Source of the DNA: Fimbriimonadales bacterium
Lineage (GTDB): Bacteria > Armatimonadota > Fimbriimonadia > Fimbriimonadales > ATM1
Reading direction: 5' to 3'
DNA: 64,000 nucleotides
Assembly (NCBI GenBank): GCA_035559795.1
Contig: DATMAR010000012.1
Coordinates: 362,664-426,663, forward strand
Part shown: one piece after another, positions 27,289 to 37,800 of the stretch
Numbering within the stretch: position 1 is the stretch's first letter
Layout: each line of letters opens with the position of its first letter
Made by a program: the position numbers and the translations under genes
The notes under the pieces: model-generated
Database searches by the model: none
Told to the model about the DNA's origin: nothing
What the model saw: the letters and a program-made list of their open reading frames with translations, nothing else

Positions 27289-28695
27289 ATGGAATACCGA
27301 ATAGAACGAGACAGTTTGGGAGAGGTGGAAGTTCCGAAAGACGCTTATTGGGGTTCTCAGACCGAACGAAGTCGCCGTTTATTTCCTATTAGCGGAATAA
27401 AAGCGCACCCGAAAATGATAGAGGCTTATGTTCTTTTGAAAAAAGCCTGTGCAGAGGCGAACGGCGAATTAGGGATGATTCCTTCGGATGTCGCAAAGGC
27501 AATCAGCCGAGCGGCAGACGAAATCCTAAGCGGACAATGGAGAGACCAATTCCCTGTGGATGTGTTTCACATGGGAGCGGGAACGAGCTTCAATATGATG
27601 TTTAACGAAGTTCTCGCAAATCGAGGGGAAGAGATTTTAGGGGGGGAAAAAGGGAAATACGAAAAAATTAATCCGAACGATCATGTGAACTTCGGACAAT
27701 CTACGAACGACACCTTCCCCACCGCAATGCGAATAATGTCGCGCATGCTTTTGGAAAATCTCCTCCTGGAGGTGGATTTGCTTTCAGAAGCATTCCATTC
27801 CAAAGGTAAAGAATTCGACGGTATTCTCAAATCCGGTAGAACGCATCTTCAAGACGCCGTTCCGATACGTTTGGGTCAAGAATTTCGGGCTTACGGGATT
27901 ACGATTGCAAGGTGCAAGAAATTACTCGAAATCGCTGCGCAAGAATTAGAGGAACTGGGAATCGGTGGAACTGCCGTGGGCACGGGAATGAATGCGCATC
28001 CTAAAGCGCGATTTATCGTCGTTCAAAAACTGAAAGAATGGACAGGCTTCCCATTCCGCCCTGCAGAAAATTTAATCGAAGCGATGCAATCGCAACGATG
28101 CATGTCCGTATTGGCTGGCATGGTGCGGATACTTTGTTTAGAACTCACGCGGATTGCGAATGATTTACGTTTGTTAGCTTCGGGTCCACTTACGGGATTC
28201 GCAGAAATCGTGCTCCCCCCCGTTCAGCCAGGGAGCAGTATTATGCCCGGAAAGGTGAACCCTTCGATGGCGGAGAATCTCAATATGGTTCTGTATCAAG
28301 TTTTAGGTCAGTGCCATGCGATAGATATGTGTGTACAAGCCGGGCAACTGGAATTGAATGTAATGATGCCCTCGATGGCATTCAGTAGTCAGTTTATGTT
28401 GGAAATCTTAGCGAACACGTTGCGAACTTTTCGGGAAAATTGCGTAATCGGAATACGCGCAAACGAAGACGTTTGCAGACGATATGCGGAGACTTCGCCT
28501 TCTCTCGCTACAGCGTTGAATTCGTATATTGGATATAAACAAGCGGCGGAAGTCGTGAAAAAAGCGCTTGCGGAAGGCAAAACCATTCCTCAGGTCGTTC
28601 GAGAACTCGAACTTTTGGATGAAGAAACCTTACGCAAAGCCCTCGACCCGAGTTTGCTCACAGAGCCTGGAATTCCAGGAAAGACGGAGAAATGA
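27289..28695 (+). CDS. aspA: Aspartate ammonia-lyase
   Basis: A 468-residue member of the fumarase/aspartase family. AspA interconverts aspartate with fumarate and ammonia. Family residues are GQSTNDTFPTA (136-146), GRTHLQDAVP (183-192) and the mobile catalytic loop GSSIMPGKVNP (315-325). Details favour aspartase over fumarase C: PVDVFHMGAGTS instead of PxxVWQTGSGTQ, NPNDHVN rather than NDDVN, THLQDA rather than THLMDA, and LPPVQPGSS. A fumarase role cannot be excluded without biochemical data. It is the last gene before a convergent terminator. Confidence 0.87.
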   Translation: MEYRIERDSLGEVEVPKDAYWGSQTERSRRLFPISGIKAHPKMIEAYVLLKKACAEANGELGMIPSDVAKAISRAADEILSGQWRDQFPVDVFHMGAGTSFNMMFNEVLANRGEEILGGEKGKYEKINPNDHVNFGQSTNDTFPTAMRIMSRMLLENLLLEVDLLSEAFHSKGKEFDGILKSGRTHLQDAVPIRLGQEFRAYGITIARCKKLLEIAAQELEELGIGGTAVGTGMNAHPKARFIVVQKLKEWTGFPFRPAENLIEAMQSQRCMSVLAGMVRILCLELTRIANDLRLLASGPLTGFAEIVLPPVQPGSSIMPGKVNPSMAENLNMVLYQVLGQCHAIDMCVQAGQLELNVMMPSMAFSSQFMLEILANTLRTFRENCVIGIRANEDVCRRYAETSPSLATALNSYIGYKQAAEVVKKALAEGKTIPQVVRELELLDEETLRKALDPSLLTEPGIPGKTEK

Positions 28696-28742
28696 TTTCC
28701 GAACGAAAGAACTCGAACACCTAAAGTATTCGTTTCCAAGAT

Positions 28743-28779
28743 TAAATAAAAACGAAGGCGCGAAAAAAATCGCGCCTTC
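28743..28779 (-). terminator. Intrinsic terminator of beta-barrel gene 2
   Basis: On the minus strand, a stem of GAAGGCGCG with CGCGCCTTC around an A/T loop is followed by GTTTTTATTT, 20 nt after the stop of the beta-barrel gene. The opposite strand lacks a T-run, so it acts on the minus transcript. Confidence 0.85.
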
Positions 28780-28799
28780 TAATGTTTCCGATGCGAAAT

Positions 28800-29336
28800 T
28801 TAGATACGAACACCGATTGCGCCGAACCAACCGTGATTTTCGATACTATTCGTTTCCGGTGCTACCTCGTATCCGATTTCAGCAGAAAACTGACCGCCGA
28901 AATCGTATCCAATAGCGGCGAAGCCACCGAAACCCCATTCGTTATCGAAACCTTCGACCCGGTTGTTGTAGTATCCAGCAGCGAGACGTGCATAAAACTG
29001 ACCGGGTTGACCGGCAGTTCCCGTATCTTGAACTCCGAAGTTCATTCGCACCCCCCAGTGGACACCATATGCCTCGGCATCAGTGCCACCTTCGGAGGAA
29101 AACCATCCTCTCACTCCGAGAAACGACATCGTGTTTTCGCCGAGCGGATACATGTAGTAGTCGATGCCACCCATGAAACCAGCTTCGATGTCGAACGGGG
29201 GGTCTTGTAAATCCCCTTGGTACAGGTGCCCACCAATCGTTATGTGAAAGGGCTTTGTCTCAGGGGGAAAGTACTGCGCCATAGCCATAGGCGCAGCGAG
29301 TGCTAACAATCCAAGCAAACATAGTTTCGTCTTCAT
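28800..29336 (-). CDS. Small secreted beta-barrel-like protein 2
   Basis: A 178-residue paralogue of the protein at 6970-7515. AGGAGG lies 10 nt before the chosen ATG, which begins a clear signal peptide (MKTKLCLLGLLALAAPMAMA, cleaved before Q). The frame upstream of this ATG has no such features. The mature protein is Gly- and Tyr-rich with alternating strands and ends GWFGAIGVRI, a plausible outer-membrane C-terminal strand. Both paralogues are monocistronic with strong ribosome binding sites and terminators, suggesting abundant products. Function unknown. Confidence 0.8.
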   Translation of the reverse strand: MKTKLCLLGLLALAAPMAMAQYFPPETKPFHITIGGHLYQGDLQDPPFDIEAGFMGGIDYYMYPLGENTMSFLGVRGWFSSEGGTDAEAYGVHWGVRMNFGVQDTGTAGQPGQFYARLAAGYYNNRVEGFDNEWGFGGFAAIGYDFGGQFSAEIGYEVAPETNSIENHGWFGAIGVRI

Positions 29337-29445
29337 CTTGAAGACACCTCCTATTTTTATGAGGCGCTGCAAGGCAGGGCTTCCGAAGTTTCCCCCGCCT
29401 TGCGTGCGTCCATGCATATCGGTCAGAGTATACCGAGAAAGTCCG

Positions 29446-30207
29446 ATGCCTCGCCGCTCTATAGACCCATCTCAGGCGAAGACGAGTTTTACTCGCATTG
29501 CTCCGTATTACGACGTCTTGATGGAATCCGTGCCCTATGAGATGTGGCTTTCCTATCTGAAATTGGTCTGGTCATTCGCAGAGGTATCACCGCGAGAAGT
29601 ATTAGAAGTCTGCTGCGGAACGGGGCGTTTATGCAGGATGTTGGCGAAAGAAGGCTATATCGTTGCGGGGGTGGATAAATCAGCGGAAATGATTGCGCAA
29701 GCGAAGGAAATCGCCCGACGAGAAGGCTTAGATATTCATTACGAAGTGCAAGACGTCGCTGAAATGAATTTACATAAAAGATTCGACGCCGCGTTTTCGT
29801 TTTTCGACAGTTTGAACAACATTATAGATTATCAGCAGTTCATGCGCGGATTGGCACGAGTTCGGATTCATCTCGAATCCGAAAAGCCATTTCTTTTCGA
29901 TTTGAATACGGCATACGCTTTCGAGAAAAAAATGTTCGATCAGCAATGCCTCAGTCAATCGGCGAAAGTTCGCTACAAATGGAAAAGTCGTTGGGACCCG
30001 AATACGCGGCTTTGCGAAATTACCATGCGATTTTGGATTGGAGACGAGCATTTCGAAGAGATACATGTTCAACGCGCTTATAGCATCGAAGAAATTTACG
30101 ATGCGATGGATGCCGCAGGCTTTCATTCTATATCTATTTTCGATGCCTATACTCTGAACCCCCCCAAGAAAACTTCAGACAGAATCCATGTTTTAGGGTT
30201 TGCATAA
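29446..30207 (+). CDS. Class I SAM-dependent methyltransferase
   Basis: A 253-residue methyltransferase. Motif I VLEVCCGTGRLCRMLA (around residue 47) binds SAM, an acidic residue follows in GVDKSAEMI, and the DAAFSFFDSLNNI segment is motif II-like. The C-terminal half resembles small-molecule or cyclopropane-type methyltransferase caps. I chose ATG 29446 because the upstream frame overlaps the divergent promoter region and is not family-like. The acetyltransferase gene starts 1 nt after its stop. The substrate is unknown. Confidence 0.85.
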   Translation: MPRRSIDPSQAKTSFTRIAPYYDVLMESVPYEMWLSYLKLVWSFAEVSPREVLEVCCGTGRLCRMLAKEGYIVAGVDKSAEMIAQAKEIARREGLDIHYEVQDVAEMNLHKRFDAAFSFFDSLNNIIDYQQFMRGLARVRIHLESEKPFLFDLNTAYAFEKKMFDQQCLSQSAKVRYKWKSRWDPNTRLCEITMRFWIGDEHFEEIHVQRAYSIEEIYDAMDAAGFHSISIFDAYTLNPPKKTSDRIHVLGFA

Positions 30208-30208
30208 A

Positions 30209-30745
30209 ATGAATTCTGCTATGTGCATTCGGGCGGCGAAAATCGAAGATGCTTCTGGAATTGCATCCGTGCACGTCCACTCCTGGCAAACGACGTATGT
30301 GAATATTTTTCCCGAGGAGTATCTGAAGCGTCTCGACGTGTCTATGCGAGAAAAATGGTGGACGCGAGTTCTCTCTGGCGGCGAAGGCGAACATGGGGTT
30401 TTTGTCGCTGAGGAGAATTCATCGCATATTGTCGGGTTCGCGTCTTGTGGAAAAGAAAGGGCTCTTCAGCATCCGGATTATACAGGTGAACTCTATGCAA
30501 TTTATATTTTGCAAGAGTACCAGCGTTTAGGAATCGGTAAACAATTGTGGGATGCTTGCGCCCGATGGCTCATTGCGCATGGACACGATTCGATGCTCGC
30601 CTGGGTGCATCCAGAAAATACCGCATGCAGGTTTTATGAATCGCTCGGGGGGGAAATCGTAGAAAGAAAACGGGAACGAATCGCAGGAGAAATGCATGAG
30701 GTCATTGCTTATGGGTGGAAGAATCTTCGAAAAATATCGCTATAA
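30209..30745 (+). CDS. GNAT family N-acetyltransferase
   Basis: A 178-residue acetyltransferase. The acetyl-CoA site is seen in LYAIYILQEYQRLGIGKQLW (motif A, Q/RxxGxG/A). ENTACRFYESLGGEIVERK forms the C-terminal motif B. The first 20 residues, RAAKIEDASGIASVHVHSW, are typical of the RimI-like subgroup. ATG 30209 and ATG 30221 are both possible starts. It is cotranscribed with the methyltransferase. Target unknown. Confidence 0.87.
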   Translation: MNSAMCIRAAKIEDASGIASVHVHSWQTTYVNIFPEEYLKRLDVSMREKWWTRVLSGGEGEHGVFVAEENSSHIVGFASCGKERALQHPDYTGELYAIYILQEYQRLGIGKQLWDACARWLIAHGHDSMLAWVHPENTACRFYESLGGEIVERKRERIAGEMHEVIAYGWKNLRKISL

Positions 30746-30795
30746 GCTTTGCAGGTTTGCTTGATATGCCATAAAGTTGGGGTTATAGAAAGTCT

Positions 30796-33201
30796 TTATA
30801 AAAGCATAGCAGTTGCTATTTTTTCTTCGATTTTACTCACGTGTTCTTCCGGATCGAACGTGACGATTAGCGAACGATCGGCAGCGTCGTTTATCGCATC
30901 GATGTGGCTGATGACCAAAATCTGCTCGAACCTTTCCCGTAAAGCGTTCAATTGCCGCATCACACTATCCCTTCGGATGTTGTCCAACGAGCCGAAAACC
31001 TCATCGAGGATCAACAAAGACATCGCATGTCCGCTATTTTCTTGAATCAAGTTCGCTAACGCTAATCGAAGAGAGAGATTAACCAAGTCTGTCTCCCCCC
31101 CACTGATTACTTCTTTTCCAATTCCATCATCCTTCAAAACAGGTTCGTAACGGTCGTTCAGTTCCAAACTCGTGTATCTCCCTTCGGATAGGGTATTGAT
31201 GAATTCACTAGCGAATTCCTCCAGCAATTCACGAGTGCGCAATGCCAAAATTCCATATAACCCATCGAAAGCTCTGGCAATTTCCGTATACAAAGTCCTT
31301 TGCTTTTTCCATTCTTCGACCTCTTTTTTTCTTTCCTCGTATTTCTTCATTTGTTCGACAGCACGCTCTAATCTATCTTTCTCGGCTTTTTCTTTCGCTT
31401 TCGCATCCGTCATCTTCAGTTGAATAGTTTCGTACTCTTTTTTCATTTCCTCTTGTTTCGAAAGGACTTGTTCTGCTTCCGCCTTGTTCATCCCTAAATC
31501 TTTTTGGCGTTTTATCTTCTCTTCCCTTTTCTGTTTTTCCGCTTCGAGTTCTTTTTGCATCGTATAGAATTTTTTTTCTAAACTCTCGAGCTGTTGTTCG
31601 ATGTTCGCGTTTTCCATGTAGTTACGCCATTTCGGTTGCAGTTCTTTCATCTCCTCCTGCACGGCTTGGATGCGATTTTCGTCGAAGGCGGGCGGATATT
31701 TCTCTATCTGTTTTCGTAAAGATTCAATCTCGTTCACGAGTTCTTTTTCTTTGTTCCTCAATTCTTTGGCTGTGTTGTCCTTTTTCGTTTCTTCTAAGCG
31801 CTGTTCATCTAAGGTTTGCAATTTTTTCTTTTCTTTTTCTAAATCTGCCTTCTTCGTTTTGTATTCTTCCGGTTCTTTTTCTATACACTCCAAGTCTTTT
31901 TTCAGACTTCGGTATTCCTCTGCGATTTTGGAGATTTGCTCTTCGAGCTCCAATGCCCTCGGAAGACGCCCTTCTTTCAATTTCTGTCCGCATGTCGGAC
32001 ATTTGCCTTCTTTTACCGATTCGTCTAAACGCTTCTGTTCTTTTTGCAAGTTGTCCAGCTCTTGATGCTTTCTATCGAAAAGCCTTCGTGCTTTTTCTTT
32101 TTCTTTCTGCCATTTCTTCTCGAAGAGTTCGATTTCTTGCTCCAACTGAGAAATTCGATTCTTTGTTTCTTGAAACTCTTTTACGACTTTTGCCAAAAGA
32201 AGAGGTTCGAGTTCCTTCAAACGCTTTCTGGTGTCTGCCAAATCAACCTCGGCACGTTCCATACGAGACTGAGTTATGGCTCTTTTCTGAAATTCTTTCT
32301 GTTTTTTTAACAGAGAATCCAATTCACCCTTTAAAGCTTCATATTTCTCAGCGTCCGGTTTCAAATTGTCTCTTTCTTCTTTCTTTTTCTCGAGCGCTTT
32401 TATCTCGCCTTCCGATTGTAAGAGATCTTTTTTCAAACGTTCTTCGAGTTCTTTCCTCTGCGCCAATTCTTTATCAATTTCTATCACCTCCTTCGCCGCC
32501 TCGACACGAGAACTAAAATCTTTCAACTTAGTACTTATATCCTGAAATTCTTTTTCTACTGCCTCTCTCTTCTTTTTCGCGTCGAGATATTCCGCTTCTG
32601 CATCTTTCTTTTCTTTTTCGTAGTTTTGAGCTATCGAAAGAAAGGCTTCGCTTCCCTCGATTTTATTTTTCGCCTCTTTCGCCTTTTCTTTCGCTAACTC
32701 CTGTGCCTTTCTCAACCTCGTATATCCCAGCATCTTCGCGATTTCGTCCTTTTTATCGCTATGACTTCGAAAATTCAAAAAATCGAGTTGCTTTTGCTCC
32801 GTACAAAAACTATTGCGGAATTGCTCGTAGGTCATGCGGAGCAAACGATTTTCGACGAAGCGATTCACCTCGGTAGGCGACGCCGCCAAGCATTTTCCTT
32901 CCGCATCCAACACTGTTGCCTTACTGTTGCTTTTCCTTAACTCCCTAATAACTGTAAATTCACGACCATCCAACACGAATCGCAACTCAACCAATGTGGG
33001 TTCATCTCCTTTACTCCACTTATTGGGAATGGTTTTGTTTGAATCCCTCGCTTCGCCGTACAAACACCAAATCATCGCTTCGAGAAGAGTCGTCTTTCCG
33101 CTACCATTTTCACCGACTATTGCAGTAATTCCGGGATGAAACTCGATGCTTTCCTCTCGATATTGCCGGAAATTCTGGAGTTTAAGTTCCTTCAGAAGCA
33201 T
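30796..33201 (-). CDS. sbcC: Rad50/SbcC-type SMC ATPase
   Basis: An 801-residue ABC-type ATPase of DNA double-strand-break processing. Walker A GENGSGKTT lies at 30-38. Two long coiled-coil arms (about 170-395 and 420-660) meet at a zinc hook CPTCGQKL (401-408). The signature is SGGETDLVNLSLRLALANLI, followed by Walker B LLILDEVFGSLD. With Mre11 it tethers and trims DNA ends. The size is closer to archaeal Rad50 (about 880) than to E. coli SbcC (1048). Its start overlaps the mre11 gene by 20 nt, which indicates coupled synthesis. Confidence 0.95.
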   Translation of the reverse strand: MLLKELKLQNFRQYREESIEFHPGITAIVGENGSGKTTLLEAMIWCLYGEARDSNKTIPNKWSKGDEPTLVELRFVLDGREFTVIRELRKSNSKATVLDAEGKCLAASPTEVNRFVENRLLRMTYEQFRNSFCTEQKQLDFLNFRSHSDKKDEIAKMLGYTRLRKAQELAKEKAKEAKNKIEGSEAFLSIAQNYEKEKKDAEAEYLDAKKKREAVEKEFQDISTKLKDFSSRVEAAKEVIEIDKELAQRKELEERLKKDLLQSEGEIKALEKKKEERDNLKPDAEKYEALKGELDSLLKKQKEFQKRAITQSRMERAEVDLADTRKRLKELEPLLLAKVVKEFQETKNRISQLEQEIELFEKKWQKEKEKARRLFDRKHQELDNLQKEQKRLDESVKEGKCPTCGQKLKEGRLPRALELEEQISKIAEEYRSLKKDLECIEKEPEEYKTKKADLEKEKKKLQTLDEQRLEETKKDNTAKELRNKEKELVNEIESLRKQIEKYPPAFDENRIQAVQEEMKELQPKWRNYMENANIEQQLESLEKKFYTMQKELEAEKQKREEKIKRQKDLGMNKAEAEQVLSKQEEMKKEYETIQLKMTDAKAKEKAEKDRLERAVEQMKKYEERKKEVEEWKKQRTLYTEIARAFDGLYGILALRTRELLEEFASEFINTLSEGRYTSLELNDRYEPVLKDDGIGKEVISGGETDLVNLSLRLALANLIQENSGHAMSLLILDEVFGSLDNIRRDSVMRQLNALRERFEQILVISHIDAINDAADRSLIVTFDPEEHVSKIEEKIATAMLL

Positions 33202-34333
33202 CTTTCACCTCTGCTAACAATGCGTTGCCCGCTTCGATGAATTCATCTCGGGAGATGTTCGAAGGAAGTTCTGCCTTCGATGCATATTCTTTCCATTCTT
33301 CTTCTAATCTTCTGCGAGATTGTTCTCCACTCCGAAGGCCAGACGAATTAACTTTCTCCGTACTCACTATGTAACGATAAGATAAACACAAAGACTTCAA
33401 TTCGCGATACACGCTCGAAGGAATTTCTGTGCGCGCAGCGGGATGAACATTTTCGATGACTTGCCGCACGACAGGCTTCTTCCCGTCTTTCAATTTCCCG
33501 ACCTTTTTCTGAAACGACTCCAACATTTTTTCGCCGATTTCCTCCCCCGAAAGACCACGAGCATCTATTACGTTCAAATCGTAAAACGGACGTACAGGCT
33601 CCACGGGAATAAACTCCAAAGTTCTTTCTTCTGTGTCGAAAAGATACCATCCCTTCTTTTCGGAAATTTCTTCCCAAGGGTTCGAACTCGTATAATCTGT
33701 CGAGCCGGAATAGGCGACCTTTCCTCTTCGCAATTCTTTCCGAACATGATAATCACCGAGCGCAACGTAATCCCACAAGTCGAGATGAAACTCCCTGATA
33801 TCGAAATCGAAACTCAATCCATCCTTGATACTGCGGTCTAAACCATGAGCCATAAGAACGTTCACCCTCTGCCCAGAGGTGGGGCGTAAAGAGACATTCT
33901 CTATATGCGCAATCCCGCGCACAGGGGCAGCAAGAATCTCTACACCGTATTCTGGAAAAGATTGTGAAACTATACTGCTCGTTATTGGAATGATTCCTTG
34001 AATATATCTATACAGTTGCAGAATGCATCCTGTACCCAAAGTTTTATGAAGGTCGTGATTCCCTGCAAGAATTACGAACGGACGATAGTCACGCGCTTTT
34101 TGAAATTCGCTTAAAAGATGATACGTTTTTATTATCGTCGCATTGCTCGGCTGCGGGCTTTCGAAAAAATCCCCCGTATGAAGGACGATGTCGGGAGCGT
34201 AAGAAGAAATGGAATTCAAAAACTTTTCGAACGTCTCTAAAACGTCTTCTTCGCGCGGGCACATCCCACTCGGAGCGATTTGCCCGAATGCACAATTGCC
34301 TAAATGCGTGTCGCTGAAATGCGCAATCTTCAT
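33182..34333 (-). CDS. sbcD: Mre11/SbcD-type nuclease
   Basis: A 383-residue metallophosphoesterase nuclease, partner of the Rad50-type protein. Metal motifs are DTHLG (8-12), HTGDFFE, AGNHDLHK, MAHGLD and GDYHVRKEL. The C-terminal 100 residues are the Rad50-binding and capping region. It overlaps the pilin-like gene upstream by 4 nt (ATGA) and the sbcC gene downstream by 20 nt. Confidence 0.94.
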   Translation of the reverse strand: MKIAHFSDTHLGNCAFGQIAPSGMCPREEDVLETFEKFLNSISSYAPDIVLHTGDFFESPQPSNATIIKTYHLLSEFQKARDYRPFVILAGNHDLHKTLGTGCILQLYRYIQGIIPITSSIVSQSFPEYGVEILAAPVRGIAHIENVSLRPTSGQRVNVLMAHGLDRSIKDGLSFDFDIREFHLDLWDYVALGDYHVRKELRRGKVAYSGSTDYTSSNPWEEISEKKGWYLFDTEERTLEFIPVEPVRPFYDLNVIDARGLSGEEIGEKMLESFQKKVGKLKDGKKPVVRQVIENVHPAARTEIPSSVYRELKSLCLSYRYIVSTEKVNSSGLRSGEQSRRRLEEEWKEYASKAELPSNISRDEFIEAGNALLAEVKDASEGT

Positions 34334-34875
34334 CGTTTCTTACTCACATGCCCATCAGCCCAAATCACGTTGTTTCCGCCCTCTCTCGGGGGATTCGGCA
34401 AAGAGGCGAAGGGTATTTCATCGTAAGCGTTTTTCTCCGTTTTCGTACTATCGTATATTGCCGGGGTCTTCTCGGGGTTAGACACTTCGTCGCTCCATTT
34501 TCCCGATAATTGCCCATTATAAGCGTAACCATAAGCAGATGCATCTATCGCAGCCAAGTCGGGACATCTGAGTTTTTTCTGCTGTTCTTCGGCGGGCAAA
34601 TCCGCGGCTCTTAAATATTTACCGAGTTCATCCATCCAAACTTCTTTGGGAGGATAGGCGTCGTTTGCCTCCAAGTACAATTTTAGCGCTTGGCTAAGGG
34701 ATTTCATATTTTCGAAGCAACTTTCCGGATTGTACGTTCGTTTTCGGGAACACTGAATGTCCAAAAATGCTGGCAATTTCGGCAAAAACGGTGCGATAAG
34801 ATAAAATCCATACCCGAACGCCGCGAAAAAGAGAAGCAATATCCACAACTTCCAACGTCGCAAAATTTTCTTCAC
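34330..34875 (-). CDS. Pseudopilin-like exported protein (pilin body, DG motif)
   Basis: A 181-residue protein with an N-terminal membrane anchor (about 9-32). The next segment, ENMKSLSQALKLYLEANDAYPP, is the conserved start of the pseudopilin-like body. It ends NNVIWADGHVSKK, the H/DG C-terminal signature common in Planctomycetes and Armatimonadota pilin-like proteins. The prepilin peptidase site (GFTLxE) is missing. It sits between GH38 and mre11 in a four-gene run and is coupled to mre11 by ATGA. Function unknown. Confidence 0.7.
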   Translation of the reverse strand: MKKILRRWKLWILLLFFAAFGYGFYLIAPFLPKLPAFLDIQCSRKRTYNPESCFENMKSLSQALKLYLEANDAYPPKEVWMDELGKYLRAADLPAEEQQKKLRCPDLAAIDASAYGYAYNGQLSGKWSDEVSNPEKTPAIYDSTKTEKNAYDEIPFASLPNPPREGGNNVIWADGHVSKKR

Positions 34876-34877
34876 GT

Positions 34878-37800
34878 TTATTTCTTCTCTAATACCAACT
34901 TGAGTGTAATGATTTCGAAGGGTTTATAATCGAAAATCACGGCGTTGTCCGAAACGTCCAACTCGTCCAAGTCGTTTTCCATCAAGTCGCAAAGATATGC
35001 AGTTCGGAAACTTTTCGCGCATCTCAATTCCGCTCTGCCTCTCGCGTTGTGGCATTCGTACATGCGAACAATCAAATTCGAAGAATCCTCCGCCTTTTTA
35101 ACGCTTTCGATTACGATGTTTCTATCATCGCACGAAAGGAAACGCTCTTGCGCTGTATTATTTCCCGTTTGCTTTTCCAGAAAGCAATAGCGCAATTTGC
35201 TGTTCAAGGCATAAGCGGCATGCACCACTCCAGACCACGGGAGCGTACCGAAATGCGGAAAAAGGACATAAGTGAATCGGTGCTCTCCCATATCTGCTTC
35301 TGGGTCTGGCGCTTTCGGCGCTCGTAAAAGCGTTAATCGCAAAACATTACCTAAAACATCACAGCCGTACTTACAATCGTTCAACAAAGCCACACCCTGA
35401 TCCCCTTCGCTGATATCGAACCATTTCTGGCAACAAACCTCGAAGCGAGCGATGTCCCACGAAGTGTTTCGGTGCGTAGGTCGCTCGACATGACCGAATT
35501 GAATCTCGAAACTCGCGCTGTCAGAATGGATATTTACAGGGAACGCAACCTTGAGCATTTTTTCCTCTTCGTGCCAATCCACCCAAGTGTCGAAACGAAT
35601 TCCCGGTGTTGGTCCTAAACTGATTCGTTGAACGAGTCGGCTATTTCCGAATCGTTTTTCGATTTCCATCGCCACACGTACCGGTCCAGTTTCGACAATT
35701 TCAACTCTATCGCTTCGCAATAGATCTCTTCCGGTTTCCAATGCAAAGATATCCACATCCCAAGCGCTCCACCCGAGCGGTTTGTCTTCGAAAATTTGGA
35801 AGACGTTCGCTAATGCCCCTGGAGCGATGTACTCCGTACCGTCTTCTGCAGAAACCACACTCGTTATGTTTCCGTGCTGGTCGAGTCTCACAGTCCAAAA
35901 TTCGTTTTCGATTCTTCTCGGGCGAATATTTAAACGGGGGAGAATGGTGGGGGAGTCTGTACTTAAATCTGCGAGTGCAACTTTGCCCATCGCCGCTTCT
36001 GGCAAAGGAAAAACGAGAAACTTATCCCCGAACTCTTCGATCAATTGCACCGGCAGCGCTTGATTTTCGCAAACGATAGACTGAGGAACGAACCCTTTCG
36101 GAGGCATCATTCGTGCTTCCGTAACGCAAGGAGAGAATTGGAAAAGCGCAACGGGCTTGTTGCAATGCGAAGTGTCGAAATCTGCTGAAATTTTTTTCAA
36201 AGAATTTTCGATAATGCTTTCACCTTTTTGAAAAACTTCTTCGTAGTCCTTTTCGCTTTGCTCGTAAACTTCGCGAACACTGCTACCTGGCAGGATATCG
36301 TGAAATTGATTGAGTAGCACTTTCTTCCACAACGTCGTGAGTTCTTCAGAAGGGTAGGAAATGGGATATTCTGGGTCGAAGCAAGCGAGCAATTCCGCAT
36401 CTCTGAGCAATATTTCCGCGAACCGGTTGTTTCTTTTCGTCTTCGCTTGCGTTGTATAGGTACCGCGATGCAATTCGAAATAAAGTTCTCCCACCCAAAC
36501 GGGCAAGTTCTGACATTTCGATTTCGCTTCTTCGTAAAACTCCGATGCCTTCCTCCATTCGATTTGCGGCATTCCCGGAGAGCGCGATGCGCGTTTCAGA
36601 AACTCTATCATCTCCTCCGTAGGACCGCCCCCCCCATCTCCATGACCGAATATATACAGCCCTAAGCCGCATGCGGGGAAATCCTTATTCTTATGAATAT
36701 GACGAAGCAGTTGCTGGGGTTCGGCATTCCCTGTATAAGTATCTGCGGGGGGGAGATGTGCACGCACTCGTGAGCCGTCAATGCCCTGCCACCAGAAATT
36801 CGTGTGCGGAAAAGGATTGAATTGATTCCAAGAGAGTTTCTGGGTGACGAAATATTCGATTCCGGATTTGACTAAAATTTGCGGTAAGGCTCCGGAATAG
36901 CCGAAACAATCGGGGAGCCAAAGGTCTTTCGTATCGATGTTGAATTTTTGTAAAAAGTATCGTTTCCCATAAAGGATTTGCCTTACCAAAGATTCCCCCG
37001 AAGGGATATTCGTGTCCGGCTCGACCCATGTGCTACCTAAAGGCTCCCATTGCCCCCCTGCAATTTTATCTTTCACCCTCTCGAAAAGTTTCGGATACTC
37101 TTCTTCGAGCCATTGATATTGTTCTGCTTGGCTGTGCACGAAGACATAGTCTGGATGTTGCTCCATGAGCGCGAGTTGTATCGCCGTCGTATGCGCCATT
37201 TTTTCTTTCGTGATTTCTATGGGCCAAAGCCAAGCGGTATCCAAATGAGCATGACCTACAGGAGTAAGTTTGTGGTATCTGTCCACACGCTTCTGGCTCA
37301 AAGCCTCCTTTACCGCTTTACTTGCGAAAGAGAGATTTTCGCGTTTTTCCGATTTGTATAAATTAATCGCCTCGTTCAACCCCCATCTCAAGCATGCTCT
37401 CGCCACATCCTCTTCAGGAAAAGCCTTCATGAGAAGATAAGCGAAGCGGCAATCCAAATAAAACTGCCATAACTCCGAATCGAACACGCAAAGCCGCGTT
37501 TCTCCGATTTCGAAACTCCCCTCTTTCCTTTCGGAAGAGGCTTTCCCGTGCACACGGACATTTGGATTCCCCCCGTAAGCGCGAATATAAAGTTCGATTT
37601 TCTCCCCCCCCTTTGCGTTTTCTGTCACTCGAAAATAAGGATGCGCGCGATCTATCCCGCCCACTATGGTATTCCCTTTCCAAACATTTCCCTCCGTCCC
37701 TATTTCGATTTGCGCAACGACGTTCTTCCCTGCCCACGATTTCGGAATCATCCCGGTTGCGCGAAACCATGCACGCTGATAAGGAAAACCCCAGCGAAAA

